The notes beneath the pieces were generated by a model that was not told the origin of the DNA, ran no database searches, and saw only the letters and a program-made list of their open reading frames with translations. Shown here piece by piece: positions 34,873 through 46,512 of a stretch of DNA of 64,000 bases. A program made the position numbers and the translations under genes. The stretch's first letter is position 1, and each line of letters opens with the position of its first letter. The stretch is from Tanypteryx hageni (taxonomy: Eukaryota; Arthropoda; Insecta; Odonata; Petaluridae), in contig CM054120.1 in NCBI GenBank assembly GCA_028673005.1, positions 59,580,057 through 59,644,056 on the forward strand, written 5' to 3'.

Positions 34873-35375
34873 AGGCGAATCAAGCTGGACTCAGATATGA
34901 TTTTGTATTGCTGTGTGGGTCGGTATGAAGATCACGGAAATCTATTAAGAAATTTAAAAGAAAACATTGGGAGGATTCAGACAGAGCGTGCTAATTTTTT
35001 AATGAGGGCTGTTGGGGTTAATTTGCAAAACGGCGGTGGTTTGGATGAAATTAAGCTATTTCAAAAGGATTTGAAAAGCTACAGCATAACTCTTTTTGAT
35101 CGTAGAAAGGGACGAAAAATATTATTTGAAGGACCGCATTCATCGCCACATCAACCTCGAAGGCCTATTGACTAAATATATGAAGAAGGGCATATTAACG
35201 TAATAACATCAGTAACTGGGGCGTTTTCATGCTCATATTACTATCGGCTTTGTCACACGCCTTATAATAACAAGCACGGTCACAAGTGTGTTTATAAATG
35301 ACCGCGCTGTGATGCCGAAAAAATATGTGATGATTCAACTAGTAAAAAGAAATGCATGAATTGTGCTAGATGGTT
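34873..35375 (+). pseudogene. Cysteine-rich N-terminal fragment, probably protein-primed DNA polymerase B, end of unit 1
   Basis: The open part (34,873-35,175) includes NLQNGGGLDEIKLFQKDL and LFDRRKGRKILFEGP. It continues in frame past a TAA with YEEGHINVITSVTGAFS, a CHTPYNNKHGHKC knuckle, a TGA, and CMNCARWFF. This cysteine-rich block preceded by an EIKLFQ-like motif resembles the region ahead of the exonuclease-polymerase domains in Polinton-type polymerases. Nothing of the catalytic polymerase (DxxSLYP, YxDTDS) follows; AT-rich DNA begins at about 35,640. Family assignment is from memory and moderate. Confidence 0.5.
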
Positions 35376-35659
35376 TTTCGGCGATATGCATCCAATTGCA
35401 ATGATGAAAAGCTTAAAGACATGGTGGTGAATGGTTCACCCCCGGTAACGATCACCATTCCCCAACAAATCCGCAGAACAAAGAAGCATGATGTGGTGTA
35501 CCCGCACAGAGACAAAGGTATACCGCGTTGTATACACAAAAAGGCGGAGAGTTGGAGAGTATTGTACGTCACCGTATGGGTATGTGTGTGCATAGCATTT
35601 AAAATGTGTAATGAGTATAATTTTTCTGAAGTGCTTTCCAGAACGTTGTATAATTAAGG

Positions 35660-36181
35660 AGGGCCTTCACTCTTTTCGCAAATTAATATCAGGCTATGAA
35701 AACGTTCCTGTTTGCAGATGTTATTTATTCATGTATTAATTATACTTATTCATGTAATTGCTTGCTATATTTGAATTTTTATTTTATTTTGTTATATTTG
35801 TATTTATTATTATTGATGTTAATTTATTTATTTATGTAAATTGATTTTATATGTATATGGATATTGTACTCTCGTTTTTATTCTAAATTTATTCATGTTG
35901 CTGTTATAATTGATTTTCTTATTTATGTACATATTTATTGTGTTTTTCAATCGTGTGTAGATTTTTTAATTAATTTTTTCTCTGTATTCATTTGTATAGA
36001 GTACGAATCGTTATTCCAGAGCCTGATATATATAATGAAATAAAAATAATTGTGCAATTTAAACTATTTTTTGTAAGGACATACACCGTTTTCTTTTGGT
36101 AAATAAAATTTTCAGTTTAAAATAAGTGTGTAACTTCTGATGAAAACCCGAAACATTCACTTTACATCCTCACTCTTTATC
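35660..36181. other. AT-rich leader upstream of the ATPase, unit 2, with intact RTE target site
   Basis: Non-coding and T-rich. The uninterrupted GAGCCTGATATATATAATG at about 36,020 is the empty form of the RTE insertion site of unit 1. Confidence 0.7.
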
Positions 36182-36858
36182 ATGCCGAACCCTTGGAAAC
36201 ATCCGTTCACGGCCACTTTGGCGGGTCCTGCAGGGTCCAGTAAATCTGTTTTCATGGAAAAATTTATAAACGCAATCGATTCTATGGTCGATGTTAGAAT
36301 TGAAGAGATTATTTGATGTTATTCAGAGGTGCAATCTATACCGATAAAATTGAGAAAGAACGCTAACGTTAAATTTTATAAAGGGGTTACAGATCTGGAT
36401 GATTTGAGAAATGGGGATAATGATTTACAACCACGGCCATTGCTCATCATCCTTGATGATATGATGCGAGAGGTCGCGTCGTTTATCTTTTTACTAAGGG
36501 GTCTCATCACCGTGGGCTGAGCGTGATTTTCATAACACAAAATTTATTTCATCAAGGGAAAGGTTGACGCGACATATCTCTCAATTCCTATTATATTAAA
36601 TGCTTCAAAAATCCGAGAGATAGAGCTCAAATCATACATCATTCAAGACAAATTTAACCAGAAAACCCAAAATTCATTCAAGACGCTTTTAGAGGTGCCA
36701 CCTCAATACCTCACGGTTACATCTTATTTGACTTAAAACAGGGTACTCCTGATGAATATCGAATAAGAACAAAATACTTCCGAATGACGGAATCACCGAA
36801 GTTTTTATACCAAAACATAAAAACCGTGACGCTGAGAGGTATATTTCATTCGAAAAAG
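36182..36858 (+). pseudogene. Polinton packaging ATPase, unit 2
   Basis: ATG 36,182 (MPNPWKHPFTATLAG). Canonical Walker A GPAGSSKS and Walker B LLIILDDMM are both present, unlike unit 1. A TGA replaces the Trp codon at about 36,315, and a frameshift follows the Walker B segment (before SHHRGLS). Further downstream there are stops, for example a TGA in the GKG region (36,567) and a TAA (36,657). This copy best shows the family identity but cannot be translated. Confidence 0.8.
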
Positions 36859-37188
36859 ATGTCTCGCACGGATCGGAGCTGCCGTAATACCCTTAGAGCT
36901 CTCTGTTGGATCAAACCACTACAACGAACAGCGATTTTAAAAAAGGCTGGCAAAACTTTAATCGAGGCGATTTGTGAATGTGTTCTCAACGTATTGAAAG
37001 TTAACGTCTCTCTCAACTCGTGTCATAAACGCAAACTAGTTCGACACAAGAAGATCTTACGAAAACTAATCAGACGTGGCAAGTGCTGGAGAAAGAAGAG
37101 ACGAGTCATAATACAGTCTGGTGGTGGTTTTCTCCCCATAATATTGGGTTCACTGGTTAGCGGGGCTGTAGGGTCATTATTTGGTTAA
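36859..37188 (+). CDS. Small basic protein with hydrophobic C-terminus, unit 2
   Basis: 109 codons, translated product identical to the unit 1 copy at 19,487-19,816, intact frame. Whether it is expressed is unknown; all neighbours are broken. Confidence 0.6.
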   Translation: MSRTDRSCRNTLRALCWIKPLQRTAILKKAGKTLIEAICECVLNVLKVNVSLNSCHKRKLVRHKKILRKLIRRGKCWRKKRRVIIQSGGGFLPIILGSLVSGAVGSLFG

Positions 37189-37190
37189 TC

Positions 37191-37921
37191 ATGGAGCATC
37201 CAAAGAATATGCTGTTAATATCCCCGGACGCTCTCGAACGTTTTAGACCAATAACTGAAAATTCTCAATTTTCACGAATGGATGAATAAATGATAAATAT
37301 ATTGCTTGAAAAAGATGTCACAGATCTGGAGAAATGGATAAAATATAAAGAAATTTTGCAAAAATATTTAAGTCTGGTGGCGAAAGGAAAAAACCTATAT
37401 ACTTACCAATAACGAAATTTAAAGATGATGATGAGATAAATCCAAAAAGCGCTGAGACAAGACCTCGTGGTAATGATATGACTAAAGAGCGGAGGAGCGA
37501 CGCGTTTGCAGATAATTAAATTTTAAGCTCGGTACCGCAAACATTCCGGAGAAAATCACAATTGTTGCACGATCGGGTTTTACGCAGCGATATTGCTTCT
37601 TGGGATGAGAGAGGTGTTATAAGCGTTCATGGGAGAGTTCTCCCATACTCGAACATAACAGATTTGATCAAAGACGTGATAAGGCCTCGTAAACACAGCA
37701 ATCCCGAAGGTTGGGAAATATTCTGCACCGCTTTAAGAGAGTTAAATATCCCTCAAGAATATATAGGTAATAGAAGAAGGTGGTCATTCGTTCGTCAAAG
37801 AGCATCCGAGCCGTTTGTTGCAAATCCGCCATCAACTCATCATACGAAAAAACATAATCACGCTATTCGCCTTACAAAATTAAAGGGTGGACAAAATTTC
37901 GTTTACAATGAGTATTTCTGA
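37191..37921 (+). pseudogene. Conserved Polinton core protein, unit 2
   Basis: Same sequence and same lesions as 19,819-20,549 in unit 1, showing that the stops predate the duplication or were spread by conversion. Confidence 0.6.
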
Positions 37922-38959
37922 AACGTATTTTTACCCGGCGAATCCTGCGGGGTTTTCAGGCGCTCGAGCTTCAATGAGGGAAATGCGTGGAAAGTATACA
38001 CCAAGAGAAGTTAAGCATTGGTTAGAAGGGGAAGAAACATACACGCTTCACAAGCCAATCCGTAGAAAATTTTTGAGATATCGTGAGATATTGTGACCAC
38101 GAAACACGAAGTTTGGCAAGCTGATCTCAACGACATGCGGTCATTGAAAAAGTATAATGATGGTTATAATTACCTACTTACAGTGATCGATGTCTTAAGT
38201 AAATATGCTTGGGGAATACCTTTGAAGGGCAAAAAAGGTTCACACTTGAAGAAGGCATTTCAACAAATATTTCCCAAATGTAAACGTAAACCGTTGCATC
38301 TCCTAACAGACAAGGGAACAGGATTCACATCGAGATTAATGAGTAAATTTTTCAAAGAGAAAAATATAAATTACTATGTAACACAGAATACCGATGTGAA
38401 AGCTATTGTCGTGGAACGCATTAACCGCACTCTTAAAACAAGAATGTGGCATTATTTCACACAACGCTATATTACCGTCATTTCAAAAGTAGTAAAAGTC
38501 TATAACAATGCAACGCACACTTCCATTAAAATGGCGCCTGTAGATGTCAATGATGAAAATATTTACGAGGTTTGGAAAAATTTGTGCGGTATAAAAAAGC
38601 GTGCAAAACTTAAGGCACCGTGTTACAACGTAGGAGATCTAGTGAGAATAGGTAGGGAAAAATCTAAGTTCGATAAAGGTTATGACAATAACTGGTCAGA
38701 AGAGGGGTTCAAAATAAAAAAGTTTATTAAGAGATCGATGGTGGTTTACATCATCGAAGACCTTTGTGGTAATGAAATTGAATGTACGTTTTACGAGCCT
38801 GAATTACAACGCATCTGCGTCCGCCCCATGCAAGAACGCAAAATAGATAAAATTATGGCGTACATGTGAAAAGGTGTCAGACGTGAAGCGTTCGTCAAGT
38901 GGAGAGGCTATTCCGAAAGTTCGTGGGTTAAAATTAAGGATATAAAACAAAAAAGTTAA
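37908..38959 (+). pseudogene. Polinton integrase with chromodomain relic, unit 2
   Basis: Translated blocks are identical to unit 1, with the same frameshift at the join of the two open parts and the same TGA before the chromodomain remnant. The DDE triad is present. Confidence 0.85.
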
Positions 38960-38960
38960 A

Positions 38961-39664
38961 GTGATAGATGAGTTTTATATTACATTGCCGAGTAATAGCT
39001 CACGCCACTCGTTCCCGAATAATAGTACAACTAAATTCAGAATTCGGTTGCATCGACGTATCGAATTAAAAGGTCGATGGGTTGCGGGCGTAGTGGAATT
39101 TCCTTGTTATCTTCTCACTGTTAGTAACAACAACAACACTATTCGGATATGGTAAGAAAAAGGAAGTTCTGAAAAATTAATTAAATTAATTAAAATTATA
39201 ACCTGGAAATTCCGAAACAATTCATGATATAGTTCGTGAAATAAATGAAAAAGAAAAGATTTCTTCGAGGTTTATTTACGAGGTAGAAGAGAATACAGGA
39301 CGTGTTAAAATAATATCAGCCGATAAAAAAGAAATAAAACGCACGGACGTCAATAATTTTCACACCAAGATTGATAACATTGAGAAAGTTAAGCTATCGT
39401 TTTCACCGAGGCTGGCTCTTCAACTAGGTTTTGATCCGAAAATCGATGTGTCTAGTGGCAATATTTCAAACCATCCTGCAAATATTTTCTTAGGTTTTCC
39501 ACATCAAATGTTCATTTACTGTGATATAGTGGAATCTCAAATCGTTGGAGATACATGTAACCCGCTTCTAAGAATCGCGAACATGGATAAGAGACGATAC
39601 GGGTGAGTCTATACCATTTGAGTTTAAGACGTCGTGGGTTAAACTTAATTTTCGTAAAATATAA
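38961..39664 (+). pseudogene. Penton-like minor capsid protein, unit 2
   Basis: Same as unit 1 apart from a few substitutions (for example LSFSPRLALQ against LTFSPRLALQ). GTG occurs at the expected start, followed by the same TAA, frameshift and internal deletion. Confidence 0.7.
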
Positions 39665-39677
39665 AGATGGTTAGATG

Positions 39678-40770
39678 TACATCGATCTTCCGCAAAAACT
39701 ACTGCAAGTCACGTGAAGAATCAGAAAACAAGACGGGGCAGAAACAACGCTTGAACATCAAGTAGGACATGTAAATAATTCTTTACACAGCATCTTCTCA
39801 CAATTGGATGTGTACTTGAATCAGAAATTGGTTACTCCGCCAAGTAATACTTATCCTTATAGGTTTTATATCGAAACGGCTCTCAATTATGGCCCCGCTG
39901 CTAAAAAATCACATTTGAAAATGTCTCTTTGGTATGACGATTCAGGCAAATCGATGGATAGTCGCGATAATGGCCATTCTGGGTTATTTAAAAGAAGAGA
40001 GTTAACCAAACTAAGTAAACCCGTGGATATGATCGGTCATATACATAGCGATATAATCAATCAAGACAAACTACTATTAAACGGTGTCGAGCTTCGTGTT
40101 AAGTTGATTCGCTCAAGGGACAGTTTCTGTCTGCTGGGTGGGTCAAATTATGCAAAAATAAAAATATTTGACGCTACTCTTATGGTAAGGCGTGTTCGAA
40201 TCAACCCCACAGTTCTTATTGAGCATAGTAGAACGCTGGAGAAAACAACGGTCAAATACCCTCTAACAAGGGTTGATGTAAATGTTCTCACACTCTCCTC
40301 AGGAATACAAAGTAAAATAATCGATAACATAATTATAGGTCAATTGCCAAAGAGGCGTAAGGGTGATATAACATTAAACCCGTTTAATTTCCAACACTTT
40401 AAAATGACACACTTGTCCCTCTATATCGACGGACAGCAAATACCATCAAAACCGTTACAAACTGATTATACGGACAATAAATTATATTTGGGGGCGTATC
40501 ACACACTGTTCAGCGGTACTGGAATCCATTTCATGAATGAAGGGAATTAGATTTCGCGAGAACAGTATCCTCACGGATATTGTCTAACAGCCTTCGACTT
40601 AACACAAGATCTATCATCAAACATCGGTTCACATTGGAAGTTAATAAGACAAGGAAGTCTACGTATGGATATACGATTCGCAGAATAAATAAATTATATA
40701 ATATACGCCGAATTCGATAATATTATCGAAATCGATCGTCATCGAAATATTATGGTTGACTACAGTAGTT
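39678..40770 (+). pseudogene. Polinton major capsid protein, unit 2
   Basis: Open from about 39,714 to 40,550. It differs from unit 1 at several residues (SRDNGH for SLDNGH, NVLTLSSG for NDLTISSG, GQLPKRR for GQFPKRR). It has the same TAG after NEGN and the same missing N-terminus. Confidence 0.85.
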
Positions 40771-40820
40771 AAAATATATGAACAATTCGTTTTGAGTCAG
40801 AAGGCTTTCAACTGCGTACA

Positions 40821-41219
40821 ATGTCGAATCACTTCGTAGATTTCCAGGTATGCATTGACAACCAGGGAATATACGTTTTAAAATTAATGGCAATTCTTGG
40901 CGAAAACCAGTCTTCATTTCAGCACTGGATCATTCGCGCTCCTTATCCAAAACATAAATTAATGTTTCGACGTGTTAGATAAAACGAGTGGCTGAAACAG
41001 CATCGTCATGGCATAGATTGGGATGACGGTTGTGGAACATGCAACGATTTTAGAAGAGAATTGTACACGATCTATAAAAGATACGAAAATATATTTTCCA
41101 AAGGGTTTCAAAAATCCGAATATTTATCCAAACTTTTGTGCAGAAGAATCAACGATTTAGAAACGCTTGGTTGTCATTCTCTAAAAAGCTACGTTCTACG
41201 TCAAACATGTTCAACATAA
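40821..41219 (+). pseudogene. Conserved Polinton protein X, unit 2
   Basis: Same frame as unit 1 with the same TAA after the FRRVR block; scattered substitutions only. Confidence 0.55.
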
Positions 41220-41259
41220 CGGACTGCTTTAATAAACACATCAGCTACGACGAACAATA

Positions 41260-41807
41260 ATGAACTCTTACGAATTGAAAACAATTTTCATCTGTGTGAA
41301 AGGATTTCAAAATATTCACACAGACGTGTTCGCTTCGGATAACCTACCAATGCGCACTAAACGCCCGTGCGCATACGTGTCGAACACCGGTCCTCGACAT
41401 ATGCCGGGAGAACATTGGTTATCAATCTTCATTTACAAGTGTGACTGTGGAGAATATTTCGATAGTTACGGATTACCGCCGATCATCAAGTATCACCAAA
41501 AATTCATCGCAAGTAATTCAATTACTTGGACATATAATGACTATCTACTTCAGAGGTACACATCCGATGTTTGCGGTATGTAAAGTGTTGTTTATCATTA
41601 ATTCAGATGCCATGGGCTAGAAAAGAAGGCTCTGTTAAAATATTTAGCGTTAATAGAAAGAAAAACGATTGTATGGTTACACGATTGTTTAAGGATATAT
41701 TAAAGAATCAAAAGTGTTTGCATAATTACGAAACCGATTTATCCTTATTACAAAACTGTTGTACTTATATCGATGGAAAATCTTATTTTGCTGTAAATCA
41801 ACTTTGA
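41260..41807 (+). pseudogene. Adenain-like cysteine protease, unit 2
   Basis: ATG 41,260. The His, Asp, Gln and Cys positions are conserved, with a TAA directly after VCGM as in unit 1. The C-terminal half is in another frame from 41,571 on. Confidence 0.85.
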
Positions 41808-42256
41808 TTGAATATAAAATTTCTGTTAGTACCTTTATCAAATAAAACTATAAAAGATAAACTGTCTCGTATTTTACTTAATGTAATGATAATTTTCGCA
41901 GCCACTCTTTAAAAACGAAGCTTCACGCATAGGGATTTGCTGACGGTAGCCTCCGTCGAATTTTCAAAGCGTGAGGTTGAAATTCTAATCTCGTAAAGGT
42001 CATTCGCCTTTCGTATTTGTCAAATCGTACATCACTCTCGTGATAGATACAGGGTATGACTTCGAACCACCCATTGTGAAGAAAAAAATATCGAAATATT
42101 GCAAACGCCTCAAGGTCTTGCTGTACCGTTATAGAACATCAACCGTCGTTGTCGTTCATCCAACTCCTTCAAAGCGTGAAACGTCTCTCCCATCTGGGAC
42201 TTCGGGATCGAGCCGATTGAGACATCAACTTTTTAAACAGAGAATTTAGAAAATGG
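41808..42256 (+). repeat. 3' tail of the Polinton module, forward copy, unit 2
   Basis: Matches 24,436-24,974 except for a deletion of about 92 bp directly after AACGAAGCTTC. Confidence 0.7.
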
Positions 42257-42447
42257 AGTGGGAGACCTAATCGGAAGGGATAATTTGAGTTTGATTTGAA
42301 ATGACCACCACAGTGCATGTGGCTGTTAGGGTGGGTGAGGCGTCTGTTTAGATTTGGGCGATTTTAAACACTATTTTAAATACCCGCAACTTTGACGTCA
42401 CAACCATTAGTAGGGGAAGGTAAGTGAAGAGGGGTCTGGTTTATACG

Positions 42448-42577
42448 TGCCCTACTTCACCTAGGCAGACTGTCTCACAGCTGACCCCACGCCTGAAGGG
42501 TTCCCACAACCCCTCTGACGTCACTGGTACCAGTGGGAGCAGTGGGGTGAGACAGCCTGTCTGCGCGAAGTAGCCTA
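42448..42577. repeat. Imperfect hairpin sequence, unit 2
   Basis: Same hairpin as 25,166-25,295, essentially unchanged. Confidence 0.6.
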
Positions 42578-43999
42578 CTGATCACGTTAGTAAATTTTTC
42601 TTCGTTCACATCATTATAATAGTTAAAAACATGCGTAAGAGTTATATTGATAAGGAAAACTCTCGGCTCACAGATTGAAAACTTGTGGACTAACTTATTC
42701 GGGAACAATGGCGTGTAATACAACAATGTTTGAAATTTAAATTTGTTATCATTTTAAACAGAAGTGGAAATTTTACCCGATAGATATAAAATGATTATAA
42801 AATAAACCCCAGGGATTTCACAATGATTAATTTCTTACTGTTAAAACTTTAATTGGTACAGAAATACCAGAAAGAGCTAAGCGAGTACATATTTGATTTT
42901 GGCACCGAGAAACCCATGGTTTCACATTCCTCTCGGAAGAAGTCGTCTGTTTTTCAAATCATTGTTAGGAAATATAGCACTCCCATCAAATCACCACTTT
43001 CGATTTAGGGCTAACATTCTATTGTATACATTTACACACAAATCCTCCTATTGCAACAGCATGTATGACACGTTTTAACGAGACCTACTGATTTAAATTT
43101 TAACTGACAATGAGAGTTTTTTTCTCAAATTTCCTTCTATAGTATATATTTTCAAAAAGATGTTATCTGATTATAACCGAGTTACTGAGTAAACTCTATT
43201 AAAAAAATTGAGATTGAGTCCAATTTCATTATTATTTTACATATAACCTCATCCCTGGAACTATCGGCTCATATCCTGCCCGGACAGTTGCTGTGCTACG
43301 ACAAGAACAAACGTATAGAGATTGCCCAGAAATGGCTAATTGGACGATTATACCATCTGAAGGAGTTAAAATAATCACTTGTTTTATCACTCTATTTCAA
43401 GAATAATTTACAATTTTATATGCATGGATTTTTTTAAATACCGGCAGCGAAAGACTCAACTCAATGTAAGATACGTCCTGCCACCTAGGAGCAAGCGCTC
43501 GTACCTAATGACACAAGGTTAGCCTAAGAGGGTACGTAGAGCATTTGATGTTCAATCGAAAAATCAATTATTATACTCTTTATTAGGAATAACATAATGC
43601 GAAGGGTATACTTTATTAGTACTGTGGGGCAAGCGCAAGAAATGTTATGAAATCATATTCCACTAATATTCGAGCATCACCAAATTGCATTTTTGTGTTG
43701 AATGAAACGAGAAGTGGATCTTGTGAGGGTAGAAGAGGTTAAAGGATTGACAAGAAACAAAGTTGTAGCGGTGTATCTTTGGGGGAAAACTACCGGTGCC
43801 ACCCCAAAATTCAAACTTACGATTTCTTAAAGGAAACAGAAAGGCGATGAGGATTTTATAATGCATTTATAACATTTTTGAGAATAAATAACAATGTGTA
43901 GCGTATTTTTTATGAAAATACTCCAGCGATAAAGCATGCAGAGGAAATGGTTTTACGTAGTTTTCGTCATTGCTGAAAAGCACTATTACTTTTGTGATG
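42578..43999. other. Unit spacer, no gene recognised
   Basis: Counterpart of 25,296-26,716 with scattered substitutions. Confidence 0.5.
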
Positions 44000-44888
44000 T
44001 CCGTCCATCCGTCCGTACGTCCGCACGAGTATATATCAGGGAAGAATTGGCTTAACCGATCTCAACCAAATTTAGTACGTAGAATATTCACATAAATTAA
44101 TGGCCAAAGTGAAACATTTGGGCAAGATCGACTAAGCGGGGGTGCCACAATAGCAAAGTTAAACTTTTCGGTAATTACGAATCTGGAAGGATTTGGCTGA
44201 ACCGATTTCAATGAAATTTTATATGGAGGCGTGTGATATATAGAAACAAAATCAACATGCTTAGTATAGATATAGAAATCAGGGCTACCACAATAAATCA
44301 AATATTAACCTTCCTTTACACATACATTTGTTGAAATATATTCATCAATTTCAAAGAAATTTAATATTTATAATGTACATATATATTAAAAACAATAAAC
44401 GCAGCTTTAATTGAATTGGCTAAACAGGGATGCTACAATTACAAATTAATTTCTTTCACTTATTATTGAGTTGTAAGAATTTGGCTAAACGAATTTCAAT
44501 AAAATTTTTATATAACAACATACCATATAGAAATCAAGATGTTAAAATCGGAGCTAAAGAACAGGGCTACCACATTAAAAAGTAAAATAATATGAATTTT
44601 AGATGTAATTCTAGAGAACTGACGTCATGGATTTTAACCAAATACGACGTACATAATATTCATATAAATAAATAACAAAATTATTGTATTTCAACCAAGC
44701 CAACTAAACAGGGCCACCACAATATCAAAGTTTGAATTTTTCTGCAACTATTAATTTCGAAGGTATAGGCAGAACGGATTTCAAAGAAATTTCGCTTGTA
44801 AGATGAGTGTAGAATGGCAAAACGTAATGAACGTGTTTAAAACGGATCTAAAAAGCAAAGTTTCACAATATAAGAAATAATAATTTTC
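44000..44888 (+). repeat. Tandem array of the ~143-bp repeat, unit 2
   Basis: Same six-copy array as 26,717-27,605, with point differences and no change in copy number. Confidence 0.7.
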
Positions 44889-45732
44889 TGACATCAAAGC
44901 AAATATATTAGTAAACGATTGCACTATGGCGAATTTGACGAAAAGTACTTCTGTACCACCGGGAACCTGTGTACATATCTCCTTGTTTATTTCTCAGAAT
45001 GGCGAGCTCTAGCCTAATATCGATTTTTTTTATTTCTTATTTACGTCTTTTTTTCTACGGAAAGGAATTAAATTTGCAAATCAAATGCAGACGTTTAAAA
45101 ATTACTTTTATTTTTACAGTTTCAAAAATTAATACAATTTTATAGATGTTTCGATGCTGTGTGGTGGATTTAAAACATTTGCGGTAGCTTAATTTTCTAA
45201 AATTCGTTCTTTACCGCAACACTATAAGCTCCTGCGCTCTGGCGGAGACAAGCTCTACTAACCATTGCCGGGCCAGGCTTTCTTCCTTTCTTGCCTGACG
45301 TCATATATAGAAAACATACACTCTGATAATTATGCTTGCAAAAATTTCTGAAATTAACTAAAGCATTTAGAAGCTCTGCATTGAATGAAAAAGAAATTTA
45401 AATGGTTGAATATATGGAGGTATTGGATATATTCAATTTTGCAATTACAATGATTAGTCCAGATGTCCTAAAGAATTCAACACAACATTTATATATTCAA
45501 TATCTCTATAAATTCATTAATTTATTTTTTTATTCAGTATTTTTTATATTAGTTTTTAATAACAAAATGATCATGTTTTTATTTTTACAATTTTTGTGCA
45601 CTTTATAAAGGCAATAACTTTAAATAATTATTTTTATTTATTTGTCATTTTTATTTATGCACTTTTAGTTATATTTAAATGGAAGGAATTTCATTGATAA
45701 CATTATTCTTAATAAAAATCCATAAAATATAT
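44889..45732. other. Unit spacer, no gene recognised
   Basis: Counterpart of 27,606-28,449. Confidence 0.45.
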
Positions 45733-46118
45733 TTCAATAAACGTCGTTATTAGATAACGCCTTTTAAGAAATATACTATACGTGGAAAACTAACAAGCCT
45801 AATTAAATGTATTAAAATAAACGTTGATATACGTGGTTCATTTTTAGGAAAAATGAACAACTGTAGTGATCACTTTTTAGGAAATATTAACATCAAAATC
45901 TACTAATTCTGGTAAAATATAATAAAGCAAACGCCGAAAATCTTCACCGGTTTTTAGGAAAAATAAACGTCGATTTTAGTCTTCGATTTCTGAGAAAATT
46001 AAACTTCGGAAACTACCAAGCCTATGTGTAAGCTTCGATATTGGTCGAAAGTATCCCGGGAAAATAAACGTCGATTTAAATCATCGATTTAAGAAAAATC
46101 AAAGTTGATTTTCGGTAC
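45733..46118. repeat. AAATAAACGTCGATTT-type motif cluster, unit 2
   Basis: Counterpart of 28,450-28,835. Confidence 0.5.
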
Positions 46119-46132
46119 GATCTCCAGACGCA

Positions 46133-46512
46133 TTGTTGTCGCGGCGCACTTTAGTAGGGGCGAAAAGGAGGAAAGTGAGCTGCTTTGTTACTGCCAATAC
46201 ATTTTTTTTTCTGCGCACGGCAGTAGGGGCGGTAAAGTGGAAAGAGAGCTGCTCGGAGGAGGTTGCTATCTGTAGTACTTCCACAGAATATTACATTCTA
46301 GAGATTGTTATGTCGCACCCGCAATGTTTAGATCAAGCTCTAAGAATGAGACGAAAACGTTCAATTGAGACCAACAAACAACGGAATAAAAAATGGCGGA
46401 TTAAGTCGCGAAGCTAGAAAACAACAGGAAAATCGAAGGGGAAGAACAACGGACCCAGAGACTGGCAAATCACTCCTGAGAAAAAGAGCAAGGTATATAG
46501 ATGCAAGAATTT
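46133..46512 (+). pseudogene. Unrecognised Arg/Glu-rich coding remnant, unit 2
   Basis: Same as 28,850-29,230, with one base lost near 46,473 and small substitutions. No family assigned. Confidence 0.35.

Larger units (their letters stand above)
14963..35615 (+). repeat. Tandem unit 1 of the Polinton-containing array
   Basis: First of at least three head-to-tail units. It starts at tataatttttctgaagtg, shared with 35,616 and 54,938. The length of 20,653 bp is explained by a 3.3-kb RTE insertion unique to this unit and a 2,060-bp deletion near its right end. Correcting for these gives a unit close to the 19,322 bp of unit 2. Confidence 0.9.
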
